This document shows positions 1 to 8,223 of a stretch of DNA of 64,000 bases, in pieces. Source of the DNA: Propionibacteriaceae bacterium UBA6122 (lineage in GTDB: Bacteria > Actinomycetota > Actinomycetes > Propionibacteriales > Propionibacteriaceae); contig DIVW01000045.1 in the NCBI GenBank assembly GCA_002428365.1, positions 131,745 to 195,744 of the forward strand. The letters are read 5' to 3'. Within the stretch, counting starts at the first letter, position 1, and every line of letters begins with the position of its first letter. Below the pieces are notes generated by a model that was not told where the DNA came from, searched no databases, and saw only the letters and a list, made by a program, of their open reading frames with translations. Both the position numbers and the translations under genes were made by a program.

Positions 1-2476
1 CTGCCAATAGACCGGCGGCAGCACTCCCCGGAACCACTGCGCTGAACGCCCCGAGGTTCGGGTCAGCAGGGGTAGCCGCTCCGCTCAACTGGCCTGAAGA
101 CGTGCCCTCAACCGTTGGTTGGCTGCTCGGTGTGCTGGCGGTCGGTTCGCTCGTGTTCGTCGAACTGGGCGGGCTGGACGAACTGGAGGAGCTTGGCCTG
201 GGGACAGTAGTGGTAGTGGCGGGGGTCGGCCACTTGCCGTTCCTGATTGCGGTGGCTGCAGCCAGCGCCTGGGTCTTCCAGGCACTTGGCAGGGGTGCGT
301 AGCCGGGCGGAAGCTGGCCATCATCAGTGCCGGGAGTTTGGCCGGTCTTGACCACCGAAGTGATGAAGTCGGCGTAATCGACACGCACGGTGGAATCACT
401 CATAGCCGGGTTCGTGGCGGCGTAGACCGGCATCGTCAGTGGGTAGGCGCTGGTGGCCTTCTTTGCCTTCGCTGAGGTCTGATCGAAGCGCAACACCTGC
501 TTCTGCCCGGTCTCAGCAGTCATCGCCGAGGCTGCGGCGCTAAGCGAACTGTTTGTCGGAGCGACAAACTTGCCAGCCGGGTTGAGCAAGGACACTTGCG
601 CGATCTGGTACTTGGCGGCTGAAGAGGTGTCGGTGAGCCCTATCACGCTTTGTAGGCCGACGAGGGCGCGGGGAGCCTTGCCATATTTCGGCGGCACCGA
701 CGTGGCATCCCACTCGCCTAGCACCTGGGCGTCTCCCCGAAGCACCAGGTAGCCGCCGGTGTCCAGGCTGGAGGTGTAGGGGCGCCAGGTGACTAGGTTC
801 ACCGAGTCGGCGTAGTCGTGATTGGCGTAGCCGGCGAACTCCACCGGATCAGCCTTGGGAAAGTCGTCTCGGGGCAGTTCTAGGCCCACCCCGTTCTTGT
901 TCACCTTGGCGTTCGTCGAGTAGTAGGGGTTGACCTTAATTCCGGCGTTGCCAGCATCACCCGGGCGGACGTTATCGGCTTCGCCATTGAGGAAGGCCGC
1001 GGCAGCGGCATCGGCGACGATGTACTCCCAGACCGCACGGGCGGTATCGGAGCGTCCCAATGGCATCAGCAGGTCGCCCACCCCTGGCCCAACGATGCGC
1101 ATGTGGGCCCATTCGGGATCATTGATCGCCAGGAACTCCGGATCCTGGGTGACATTGCGAACGGTGGAGATATGCGATTTGTCAGCGCCGCTGGGTAGTG
1201 CGTCTGCATAGGAGGCGGTCAGCAGTTTGGCCAGCAACCTAGGGGTCAGCTTCAGTGACTTGAAGGCCTGGCGCTCTTTCGCGGAGACCGTGTCGGGCAC
1301 TGAGCCGTTGGTGGCATCGGCCTGGTGATCAATCGAAAAGCCGATCGTGACGCCGGTCAGTGCAATCGGCGCATAGGCGAGCGCATCGGTACCAGCATCG
1401 GCGGCCAGCGCCCTCGAGGTCAGCGCTAGCGGTGCGGTGGCGGTGGTGTTTGCGGCCTTGGCTGCGTCCGACTCCGGGCCAGTCAGTAGCGAGTAGACCG
1501 AACCGTCGGCTTCTGCGCAGAGTTTGGGTTGCCACTGGCCAACTGCCCCGGAGATCAGCTCGCTGCCCGACAGTTGGCGCTCGGCTGCGCCGATCGCGCA
1601 CCGCAGCCCGCTGGGCTTGAACTTCAGCCGAAAAGCCAGATGGTGCTTCCAGGAGTCCCAAAATAGGCCTGACTTGGTGATGCCGTACTCGCCGGTGTCA
1701 TTGTCACCCCGGGGAATCACCACCAACCAACATGACTTACCCGAGACGGTGCCGTCGGCAGCAGTTGTCGGCGCACCACAGCCCAGGCCGGGGGCCTGCT
1801 GGTTGGTCTGTAGCTCGAAACTGACCGATCCTGACCCATCTGCTCCAGACCCAGCCCAGGAGACCTCATTGGTGGTGAACTTGGTGAAGAATTCGTTGTT
1901 GTTCAAGTCCGGTGCGTCGCTCACCCGCTTGCCATCTACCACCGATGCCACCGTGCTGCCGGTAGCCGAGTGGAAGGGGATCGCGGTCATCGTCGATTCC
2001 CACCAGCCAGCACCAGCCGCGGTGTAGGCGGTGTCCTCGGCCGCGATCGGTGCATCGTCGGAACGGGTGGACCAACGGCTGTCGCCGGGTAAGTTGAAGC
2101 CGCCGTACTGGCACGTCGTTCGATCAGGACGAGTGCCGTTGCTTCCTGGCTCGTCACCCCAGCATTGCGCAATCTGAAGGAAGTCCGTCCCGCCGGTCTG
2201 CTGGTTGGGTACGCCAGACCGTTTGCCACCGGTCCAACTCACGGTGATGCCCTGCTGAATCAGATCTTCAGTCTGGGAGACCGTCACGTCCAGGTCTGGG
2301 GTGGGGGAGTTGGCCACGTCGGCGTCGTAGTCAGCGGCCTTCACCGTTTTGGCTGAAGCGCTGGTCTCGGCCTTAGCCGGGACGGTGCCGAGGACGGCAC
2401 TGGTCCAAGCCAAGGCGCAGGCGCAGCCAACAGCTAGCGCGAGCAGTCGGCGGGTCGAAATCAGCTCAGTTGCCAT
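1..2476 (-). CDS. Large secreted PstS-associated protein, 3' end outside window
   Basis: An open frame runs from an ATG at 2476 to the left window edge without a stop, so at least 825 residues are visible and the C terminus is missing. The N terminus is a signal peptide (basic start, Leu/Ala/Val core, processing near AKA). The middle of the protein carries segments that look like the phosphate-binding-protein fold ('ALAYAPIALTGVTIGFSI', 'LTPRLLAKLLTASYA'). A Ser/Thr/Pro-rich stretch follows (about 110-260), and the last visible residues become Ala/Gly/Leu-rich, possibly the start of a membrane anchor. Its start overlaps the pstS stop by 11 bp, so it is probably translationally coupled and co-expressed under phosphate limitation. 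I infer an exported, wall- or membrane-tethered protein related to phosphate capture; the exact role is not known to me. Confidence 0.75.
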   Translation of the reverse strand, partial: MATELISTRRLLALAVGCACALAWTSAVLGTVPAKAETSASAKTVKAADYDADVANSPTPDLDVTVSQTEDLIQQGITVSWTGGKRSGVPNQQTGGTDFLQIAQCWGDEPGSNGTRPDRTTCQYGGFNLPGDSRWSTRSDDAPIAAEDTAYTAAGAGWWESTMTAIPFHSATGSTVASVVDGKRVSDAPDLNNNEFFTKFTTNEVSWAGSGADGSGSVSFELQTNQQAPGLGCGAPTTAADGTVSGKSCWLVVIPRGDNDTGEYGITKSGLFWDSWKHHLAFRLKFKPSGLRCAIGAAERQLSGSELISGAVGQWQPKLCAEADGSVYSLLTGPESDAAKAANTTATAPLALTSRALAADAGTDALAYAPIALTGVTIGFSIDHQADATNGSVPDTVSAKERQAFKSLKLTPRLLAKLLTASYADALPSGADKSHISTVRNVTQDPEFLAINDPEWAHMRIVGPGVGDLLMPLGRSDTARAVWEYIVADAAAAAFLNGEADNVRPGDAGNAGIKVNPYYSTNAKVNKNGVGLELPRDDFPKADPVEFAGYANHDYADSVNLVTWRPYTSSLDTGGYLVLRGDAQVLGEWDATSVPPKYGKAPRALVGLQSVIGLTDTSSAAKYQIAQVSLLNPAGKFVAPTNSSLSAAASAMTAETGQKQVLRFDQTSAKAKKATSAYPLTMPVYAATNPAMSDSTVRVDYADFITSVVKTGQTPGTDDGQLPPGYAPLPSAWKTQALAAATAIRNGKWPTPATTTTVPRPSSSSSSSPPSSTNTSEPTASTPSSQPTVEGTSSGQLSGAATPADPNLGAFSAVVPGSAAAGLLA

Positions 2477-4055
2477 TGCTCTCACCGGCCTTCAATCGTT
2501 GTGAGACCAGGGGCGGAACGACCACCGAGGCGACTAGGAGCAACGCGGCGGCCACCATCAGCCATTGGCTGGTGCCCATGCCAGGGTCGGGCAGCGTGAA
2601 CGCGCTGGCCACCGCACCGCCAGCGCTGGTGCCGCTGGCTGACAGGACGTTGCCGTTCTCATCGGTCACCGTGCCGGTGCCGGTGCCCGTGTCGGTGGAG
2701 CCGCCGGTGCCAGTGGTGGTGCCGGTGTCGGCGGTGCCACCGGAGTTGGTGGCATCGCCGCCGGTGCCACCACCAGTAACCGGGGTGTCCTGGTTGGCGC
2801 CACCGGTGCCGGTGCTGCACTGGCTGGTGCCCTTCTTGTCACACGCGGCCGGGTAAGGCGCGGTGAGGGCGAGTTGGTTCTTCGATGGCGAATCGCCGGC
2901 TTTGAAGGTCGGGTTGTTGCAGCTGGTGGTATCGACGCCCTTGTTGCCAGCCCCGGGGATCTTCTTGATCTGCTCAGAGCCGGCCAGTACGAGGTTCATC
3001 GGCAGCGGCGAGTAGCCCAGGGTGTCGGCCTGCTGCTGGCCTTCGCACAGGACGTACCGGGCGAAGGCGCCCAGAGTGTTGCCCTTGTTGGTGGTGAAGA
3101 TGCCAGCCACCTCGGTCGGCACGATCATGTAGGAGTAGCTCGAAAGTGGGTAGGCCCGCTTGTCAGCGCTGTTGTAGACCCCGTCCAAAATCTGGGTCAG
3201 GTAGTTGGCCGAAGACTTGTCGTCGTTGATCTCGGCCTTCATCATCGCCACCGCCACCGAGGAGGCCGTCGGCTCGACGTAGTAGCCAGACTTGTTCAGC
3301 ACCTTGGCCACCGGGAAGCCGGCCTTCTTGGCGTAGGAATACTCCACGTAGGTGATCGCACCCTCGCCGTAGCTCTGGGAGACGTACCCGGCCACGCCGT
3401 CGGATCCCTTCTGGGCCTTGGAGTTGCCGAAGCTCGGGAACTGGGACGTCATCCCCTTCTTCCACAGCGAGGGGTACTGCTTGCTCATCCACAAGGTGAA
3501 CTGGGCCGAGGTGCCCGAGCCGTCGGAGCGGATCACCGGCACGATTCGCTTGTCGGGCATCGCCAGGGCCGGGTTGTCGGCCTTGATCGCCGCGTCGTTC
3601 CAGTTGCTGATGGCACCGGTGAAGATCTTGGTGATGGTGTCCCCAGAAAGGCGCAGGTTCGTCACCCGTTTGCCGTTGATCTTGAGGTTGTACATGAAGC
3701 TCGTACCACCAGCCACGATCGGCATGTAGGCGTAGCCGCGGTTGGGCTTTTCCGGCGCTGAGCCGTCCTCGGGCTTGGCCTGGAAGGGAATCTCAGAGAT
3801 CGCATAGTCGACGGTGCCGTCGATGAAGTCGCGGCGTCCGGAGGTGGAACCGGCGCCGGTGTAGTTGATCGTCATGGCGTAGTTCTTGGCCACATTGCTG
3901 CGCCACTGGTCCAGCGCGTTCTGTGACCAGGTAGAACCGGTGCCGGTAATCGGAAAGTAGGTTTCGGCGCGGGCGGCAGTGCTGGCCATCGGTGCGGCGA
4001 GCACCAGGGTGAGGCTGGCCATGACGGCGGCACGAATGATCGTCTTAGGCCGCAT
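2466..4055 (-). CDS. pstS: Phosphate ABC transporter substrate-binding protein, C-terminally anchored
   Basis: PstS captures inorganic phosphate outside the membrane and delivers it to PstC/PstA. The 529-residue protein has a signal peptide (cleavage near ARA-ETY). The mature part opens with 'ITGTGSTWSQNALDQW' and has the phosphate-loop motif 'IRSDGSGTSAQF'. After the binding domain (to about residue 390) comes a Gly/Thr/Asp-rich linker, then a hydrophobic segment near residues 500-518 and a short polar tail. It is therefore anchored by a C-terminal transmembrane helix; I see no lipobox. It is longer than a typical PstS (about 340-370 residues). The start is an ATG behind AAGGGAG. It overlaps pstA upstream and the large secreted gene downstream by 11 bp each. 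Confidence 0.95.
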   Translation of the reverse strand: MRPKTIIRAAVMASLTLVLAAPMASTAARAETYFPITGTGSTWSQNALDQWRSNVAKNYAMTINYTGAGSTSGRRDFIDGTVDYAISEIPFQAKPEDGSAPEKPNRGYAYMPIVAGGTSFMYNLKINGKRVTNLRLSGDTITKIFTGAISNWNDAAIKADNPALAMPDKRIVPVIRSDGSGTSAQFTLWMSKQYPSLWKKGMTSQFPSFGNSKAQKGSDGVAGYVSQSYGEGAITYVEYSYAKKAGFPVAKVLNKSGYYVEPTASSVAVAMMKAEINDDKSSANYLTQILDGVYNSADKRAYPLSSYSYMIVPTEVAGIFTTNKGNTLGAFARYVLCEGQQQADTLGYSPLPMNLVLAGSEQIKKIPGAGNKGVDTTSCNNPTFKAGDSPSKNQLALTAPYPAACDKKGTSQCSTGTGGANQDTPVTGGGTGGDATNSGGTADTGTTTGTGGSTDTGTGTGTVTDENGNVLSASGTSAGGAVASAFTLPDPGMGTSQWLMVAAALLLVASVVVPPLVSQRLKAGESNGN

Positions 4056-5283
4056 GGGGGCTCCCTTCGAGGGTGGGGACGGTGGCCGCGCGCTTGGCGA
4101 AGCGTTGCTCGTCGCGCCTGGAGGCGGCCAAAGTGGCTCGGCGTTGGCGCGGGGACAGGTCTCCGGGGGCTCGCCCGCCCAGGGCGCGGGCGATCAGGAA
4201 CAGGGTCAGCACCAGCACCAGCAGCACTGCTGCCGCGCCAAAGCCGCGGGCGACCATGTTCGGCTCCGGTGAGCGGACGAAATCGAAGACCTGCAGCGGC
4301 AGGGAAATCATCGGCCCGCCAAAGGGGTTGGTGTTCATGGCTGCGGTGATGCCGGAGGTCAGCAGCACCGGGCTGGTTTCGCCGATACCGCGGGCGGTGC
4401 CCAGGATCACCGAGGTCACCAGGCCAGAACGCGCGGTCGGCAGCACGACGTGCCAGACCGTCCGCCACCGCGAGGAGCCCAAACCGTAGGAGGCTTCGCG
4501 CAGATTGGCTGGCACCAACCGCAGCACCACATCGGCTGAGCGAATGATGATCGGCAGCATCATCACCGTGATGGCGATGCCAGCCGCCAGCCCGGAGCGC
4601 TCGTGAGTGAGCCCCTGAATCAGGGCGGCATAGACGAACAACCCGGCCACGATGGACGGCAGCGCGGTCATGGCGTCGGAGACCGTCCGGACGAACCTGG
4701 CGAAGCGCCCGCCCACCTCGTTGAGGAAGACCGCCGTACCGATCCCGAGCGGCACCGCGATCGCCAAGGCAATCGAAATCTGAATCAGCGTGCCGACGAT
4801 GGCGTGGCCGATGCCCCCGTTGGTGAGCGGGTCGAGGGGACCGCTGAACTCCATGGTTTGGGTGAAGAAGTTGAGGTTGACCAGCGCTTCGGCGCCGCGG
4901 GTCAGGGTGTAGACCACGATGAAGACCAGCGAGCCGAACAGCAGCACCCCAGCGCTGGCGAACAGCACGGTCGCCAGCCGGTCTTTCACTTCCTGCAGGT
5001 CGGCCTCCATCGAGACCAGCAGCACGTACAGCCCGAGGAAGGCGGCGAAGGCCACCACCACCCAACCCAAGGCGCCCGAGAGTGGGGCGAACCAGCCAAA
5101 CAGCAGGGTGGCCAGCGCCATCGCGGCCGCACCGCCACCGATCAGGTCGAAGCGCTGGGCGGCAGTGAATCCGCGGACGTCCCGGCGCGGTCCGGTGGCG
5201 CGGTCGCCCGCCTCGGGGCAGTTGGTCTGCGGCTGGTCGGCATCAGGATCGGTGATCAGCAGTTCGGTCAGCTCAGTCGTCAC
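4045..5283 (-). CDS. pstA: Phosphate ABC transporter permease PstA
   Basis: PstA is one of two membrane subunits of the high-affinity phosphate importer. The 412-residue protein is about 100 residues longer than classical PstA. An N-terminal polar segment is followed by two extra hydrophobic helices (about residues 50-95) before the usual permease core. The core holds the ATPase-coupling loop 'EASYGLGSSRWRTVWHVVLP' near residue 270. The C terminus is a basic cytoplasmic tail rich in Arg and Lys. The start is a GTG at 5283, which overlaps the pstC stop by 11 bp. The ATPase gene pstB is not in the window and may lie beyond the left edge. Confidence 0.93.
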   Translation of the reverse strand: MTTELTELLITDPDADQPQTNCPEAGDRATGPRRDVRGFTAAQRFDLIGGGAAAMALATLLFGWFAPLSGALGWVVVAFAAFLGLYVLLVSMEADLQEVKDRLATVLFASAGVLLFGSLVFIVVYTLTRGAEALVNLNFFTQTMEFSGPLDPLTNGGIGHAIVGTLIQISIALAIAVPLGIGTAVFLNEVGGRFARFVRTVSDAMTALPSIVAGLFVYAALIQGLTHERSGLAAGIAITVMMLPIIIRSADVVLRLVPANLREASYGLGSSRWRTVWHVVLPTARSGLVTSVILGTARGIGETSPVLLTSGITAAMNTNPFGGPMISLPLQVFDFVRSPEPNMVARGFGAAAVLLVLVLTLFLIARALGGRAPGDLSPRQRRATLAASRRDEQRFAKRAATVPTLEGSPHAA

Positions 5284-6310
5284 TCTCGGCCCCCGATCTC
5301 GACTTGGCGACGATGGTGGAGGCGGTGAAGTTGATCACCAAGGTGAGCGCGAACAGCACCAGGCCAGCCGCCATCAGCGCCGAAAGGCCGAATTCGCTGG
5401 CTTCGCCGTAGCGCAGTGCGATCAGGGCTGAGACGGAGTTGGTCCCGGTCTTGAGCACCTGCCAGTTGATGGTGAAGATCGGCGAAATGATCATGTAAAC
5501 CGCGATGGTCTCGCCCAGGGCCCGGCCGAGTCCGAGCATGGTGCCGCCGATCATGCCGCCTTTGCCGAAGGGCAGCACGACCGAGGTGATCATTCCCCAG
5601 CGGGTGGCACCGAGGGCGAAGGCCCCTTCGCGCTCGCCGATCGGGGCGCGGGCGAATGCCTCGCGCATGATCGAGGTCTGGGTCGGCACCACCATCAGCC
5701 CGACCACGATGCCGGCGATGAACGCTGAGGAAGTGAAGGCACTGGCCTCGGTGAACGGCCGGCCCTCGGCATCAGTGACAGCGAAGAACGGCAACCAGCC
5801 GAACCAGATCGAGATCCATTTGGCCGCCGGAATAATCGCGCCTTGCAGGTAGTAGACCCCCCACAGCCCGAACACGATGCTGGGCACCGCTGCCATCAGG
5901 TCAACCAAGGAGACCAGTAGCGCGCGTAGCCGTCCCTGCACCACTTCAGCGAGCAGCAGGGCAGTGCCGATCGAAAGCGGCACGCTCACCACCAGAGCGA
6001 TCAGGGCGATGGTGACGGTGCCGAACAAGATGGCCGCCACCCCGAAGGTGTTCGTCTCTGGCGACCACTCCTGAATCGCCAGGAACGCCCAGCCGACCGT
6101 CCCCAGGGCATTGGCGGCTCGTAGTGAGAGGAACAGGCCCACCGCCAGCATGATCGCCACGGTGATGATGCCGGCACCGAAGGCGGCCCGGCGGAAGGTG
6201 AGATCTCCGAAGGATTCGCGACTGAGAATTCGACGCGGACGAACTGCGATGGTCGCCGGTGCTACCTCAGGAGTCTGGACGGGGTTGGCGAGGATCGTGG
6301 AGTTCGTCAC
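5273..6310 (-). CDS. pstC: Phosphate ABC transporter permease PstC
   Basis: This is the first gene of the pst operon and encodes the second permease subunit (345 residues). It has a cytoplasmic N terminus of about 45 residues, a first helix, a periplasmic loop rich in Trp and Glu, then the binding-protein-dependent permease core with the coupling loop 'EGAFALGATRWGMITSVVLP'. The start is a GTG at 6310 behind GAAGGGGGTGG. A Pho-box-like repeat lies about 130 bp upstream. The gene order pstC-pstA-pstS differs from the common pstS-pstC-pstA-pstB. Confidence 0.94.
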   Translation of the reverse strand: MTNSTILANPVQTPEVAPATIAVRPRRILSRESFGDLTFRRAAFGAGIITVAIMLAVGLFLSLRAANALGTVGWAFLAIQEWSPETNTFGVAAILFGTVTIALIALVVSVPLSIGTALLLAEVVQGRLRALLVSLVDLMAAVPSIVFGLWGVYYLQGAIIPAAKWISIWFGWLPFFAVTDAEGRPFTEASAFTSSAFIAGIVVGLMVVPTQTSIMREAFARAPIGEREGAFALGATRWGMITSVVLPFGKGGMIGGTMLGLGRALGETIAVYMIISPIFTINWQVLKTGTNSVSALIALRYGEASEFGLSALMAAGLVLFALTLVINFTASTIVAKSRSGAESDD

Positions 6311-6442
6311 TCGCCACCCCCTTCAACCACGTTGGTCGGCCCCCCGGCCGACTCGACGGGATAAACCTCGCCTGTGTTAGGGCTATGGACACCCTTTACC
6401 GGGTGAACGGGTGACGACGTCGAGATGAATCGCCAGGGCCTG

Positions 6443-6464
6443 GGTGAACATGTGGTGACGGGTT
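6443..6464 (-). promoter_or_regulatory. Pho-box-like 11-nt direct repeat upstream of pstC
   Basis: On the plus strand GGTGAACATGT is followed directly by GGTGACGGGTT, two 11-nt units in phase. On the pst coding strand this reads as TTCACC-type units, the arrangement known for PhoP/RegX3-type response regulators in actinobacteria. A second GGTGAAC/GGTGACG pair at 6402-6416 has 8-nt spacing and may be an accessory site. The likely regulator, RegX3, is encoded in this window. Confidence 0.7.
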
Positions 6465-6714
6465 CGGGCGCCGTCGATGACCTGGCTTAGTCCGGTGCAG
6501 TAACGGCCCTAGTGGGGCGACGTTGAGCCGACCTGTCCGGCGGGTAGTGCTGATTTGCCTCGACTCGGTTGGCTGTGCTCGCCAACGACCTCGGCGGAAG
6601 GCTGTCCGGGGGTGGGTCAGCACGTTTGCTCACCGGTGGGCCAGTTCGTCTCATGTTCTGTCAATTTCCGCCGACCGCCAGAGGCGGTCCGAACCACAGT
6701 GCAAGGATGCTTAC
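6465..6714 (+). promoter_or_regulatory. Leader region of the transcarboxylase operon
   Basis: This 250-bp stretch lies between the pst regulatory region and the 5S start. I see no convincing -35/-10 pair. A perfect 7-bp hairpin (GACCGCC / GGCGGTC, 3-nt loop) occupies 6673-6689, and AAGGA lies 7 nt before the ATG. The reading frame of the 5S gene stays open upstream to 6523, but that extension has no family resemblance. Confidence 0.35.
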
Positions 6715-8211
6715 ATGAGTCAGCGAACTATTGGTGTGACCGAACTCGCCCTCCGCGACGCCCATCAGAGCTTGATCGCAATCCGAATGGCCCTCGAAGA
6801 CATGGTTGATGCCTGCGCGGACATTGATGCGGCCGGCTACTGGAGCGTCGAATGCTGGGGTGGCGCTACCTACGACGCGTGTATCCGATACCTGAACGAA
6901 GACCCCTGGGTGCGGCTGCGGACCTTCCGTGAACTGATGCCCAACTCGCGCCTGCAGATGCTGCTGCGCGGTCAGAATCTGCTCGGCTACCGCCACTACG
7001 AGGACGACGTCGTCCGGCGTTTCGTGGACAAGTCGGCCGAGAACGGCATGGACGTCTTCCGCGTCTTCGACGCGTTGAACGATCCGCGCAACATGGCCCA
7101 GGCGATGCAGGCGGTCAAGGCGACCGGCAAGCATGCCCAGGGCACCATCTGCTACACCATCTCCCCGCTGCATACGGTCGAGGGCTATGTGAAGCTCGCC
7201 GGCCAGCTGCTCGACATGGGCGCTGAGTCGATCGCGCTGAAGGACATGGCGGCATTGCTGCAGCCACAGCCGGCCTACGACATCGTCCGTGGCATCAAGG
7301 AGACCTACGGCGAGGACGTCCAGATCAACGTCCACTGTCACGCCACCACCGGAGTGACCCTGGTCTCACTGATGAAGGCGATCGAAGCCGGTGCTGATGT
7401 GGTCGACACCGCGATCAGTTCGATGTCGCTCGGCCCGGGCCACAACCCGACTGAGTCCTTGGTGGCGATGTTGGAGGGTACGCCCTACACCACCAACCTC
7501 GACGCTGATCGGCTGACAAAGATCCGCGACCATTTCGCCAAGGTTCGCCCCAAATACGCAGCCTTCGAGTCGGCGACCCTGGTCGACACTGACATCTTCT
7601 CCAGCCAGATCCCCGGCGGCATGCTCTCCAACATGGAGAGCCAGCTGAAGGCCCAGGGCGCTGGCGACCGGATCAAAGAGGTCATGGAGGAGGTGCCGCT
7701 GGTCAAGGCCGATGCTGGTCACCCGCCGCTGGTCACCCCGTCCAGCCAGATCGTTGGCACCCAGGCCGTCTTCAACGTGCTGATGGGCAAGTACAAGGTG
7801 ATGACCGGCGAGTTCGCCGACCTGATGCTCGGCTACTACGGCGAGTGCATCGGCGAGCGGAACCCGGAGGTAGTCGCGATCGCTCAGGCCCAGGCCAAGA
7901 AGGATCCGATCACGGTTCGTCCGGCCGATCTGATCCCACCGGAATGGGACAAGCTGGTCACCGAGGCGACCGCCCTGCCAGGTGCCGACGGAACCGATGA
8001 GGACGTGCTCACCTACGCCATGTTCCCCGGGGTCGCCCCCGGCTTCTTCAGCACTCGAGATGAGGGACCGAAGAATGTCGGCAAGACCGCCGAGCAGCTC
8101 AAAGCCGAGGCGGACGCTGCTAGTGGGTCGGCGAATGCGGTGCGCGGCCCAATCAAATACAAGGTCTCTCTTGGCGGACGCGAACACAGCGTCTCGGTCG
8201 AGATGGCGTGA
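6715..8211 (+). CDS. Methylmalonyl-CoA carboxytransferase 5S subunit
   Basis: The 5S subunit moves the carboxyl group from carboxybiotin on the 1.3S subunit to pyruvate, giving oxaloacetate; this is half of the transcarboxylase of the Wood-Werkman propionate cycle. The 498-residue protein has the pyruvate-carboxylase-type TIM barrel with Asp15 (LRDAHQS), Lys176 (ALKDMA, expected carbamylated) and His207/His209 (VHCHATTG) as metal ligands. These sit 8 residues earlier than the known Propionibacterium positions. I chose the ATG at 6715 because AAGGA lies just upstream and the protein then begins exactly at the family N terminus. The 12S, small and 1.3S genes follow closely. Confidence 0.95.
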   Translation: MSQRTIGVTELALRDAHQSLIAIRMALEDMVDACADIDAAGYWSVECWGGATYDACIRYLNEDPWVRLRTFRELMPNSRLQMLLRGQNLLGYRHYEDDVVRRFVDKSAENGMDVFRVFDALNDPRNMAQAMQAVKATGKHAQGTICYTISPLHTVEGYVKLAGQLLDMGAESIALKDMAALLQPQPAYDIVRGIKETYGEDVQINVHCHATTGVTLVSLMKAIEAGADVVDTAISSMSLGPGHNPTESLVAMLEGTPYTTNLDADRLTKIRDHFAKVRPKYAAFESATLVDTDIFSSQIPGGMLSNMESQLKAQGAGDRIKEVMEEVPLVKADAGHPPLVTPSSQIVGTQAVFNVLMGKYKVMTGEFADLMLGYYGECIGERNPEVVAIAQAQAKKDPITVRPADLIPPEWDKLVTEATALPGADGTDEDVLTYAMFPGVAPGFFSTRDEGPKNVGKTAEQLKAEADAASGSANAVRGPIKYKVSLGGREHSVSVEMA

Positions 8212-8223
8212 GGTGAGTTGAAG

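Noticed and set aside
2874..3761. 295-codon plus-strand frame within pstS
   Set aside because: Shadow of pstS; composition is Val/Gly/His/Arg-rich without recognisable domains.
6523..6714. Upstream in-frame extension of the 5S gene by 64 codons
   Set aside because: The extension has no similarity to the family N terminus and a ribosome binding site is placed for the ATG at 6715.
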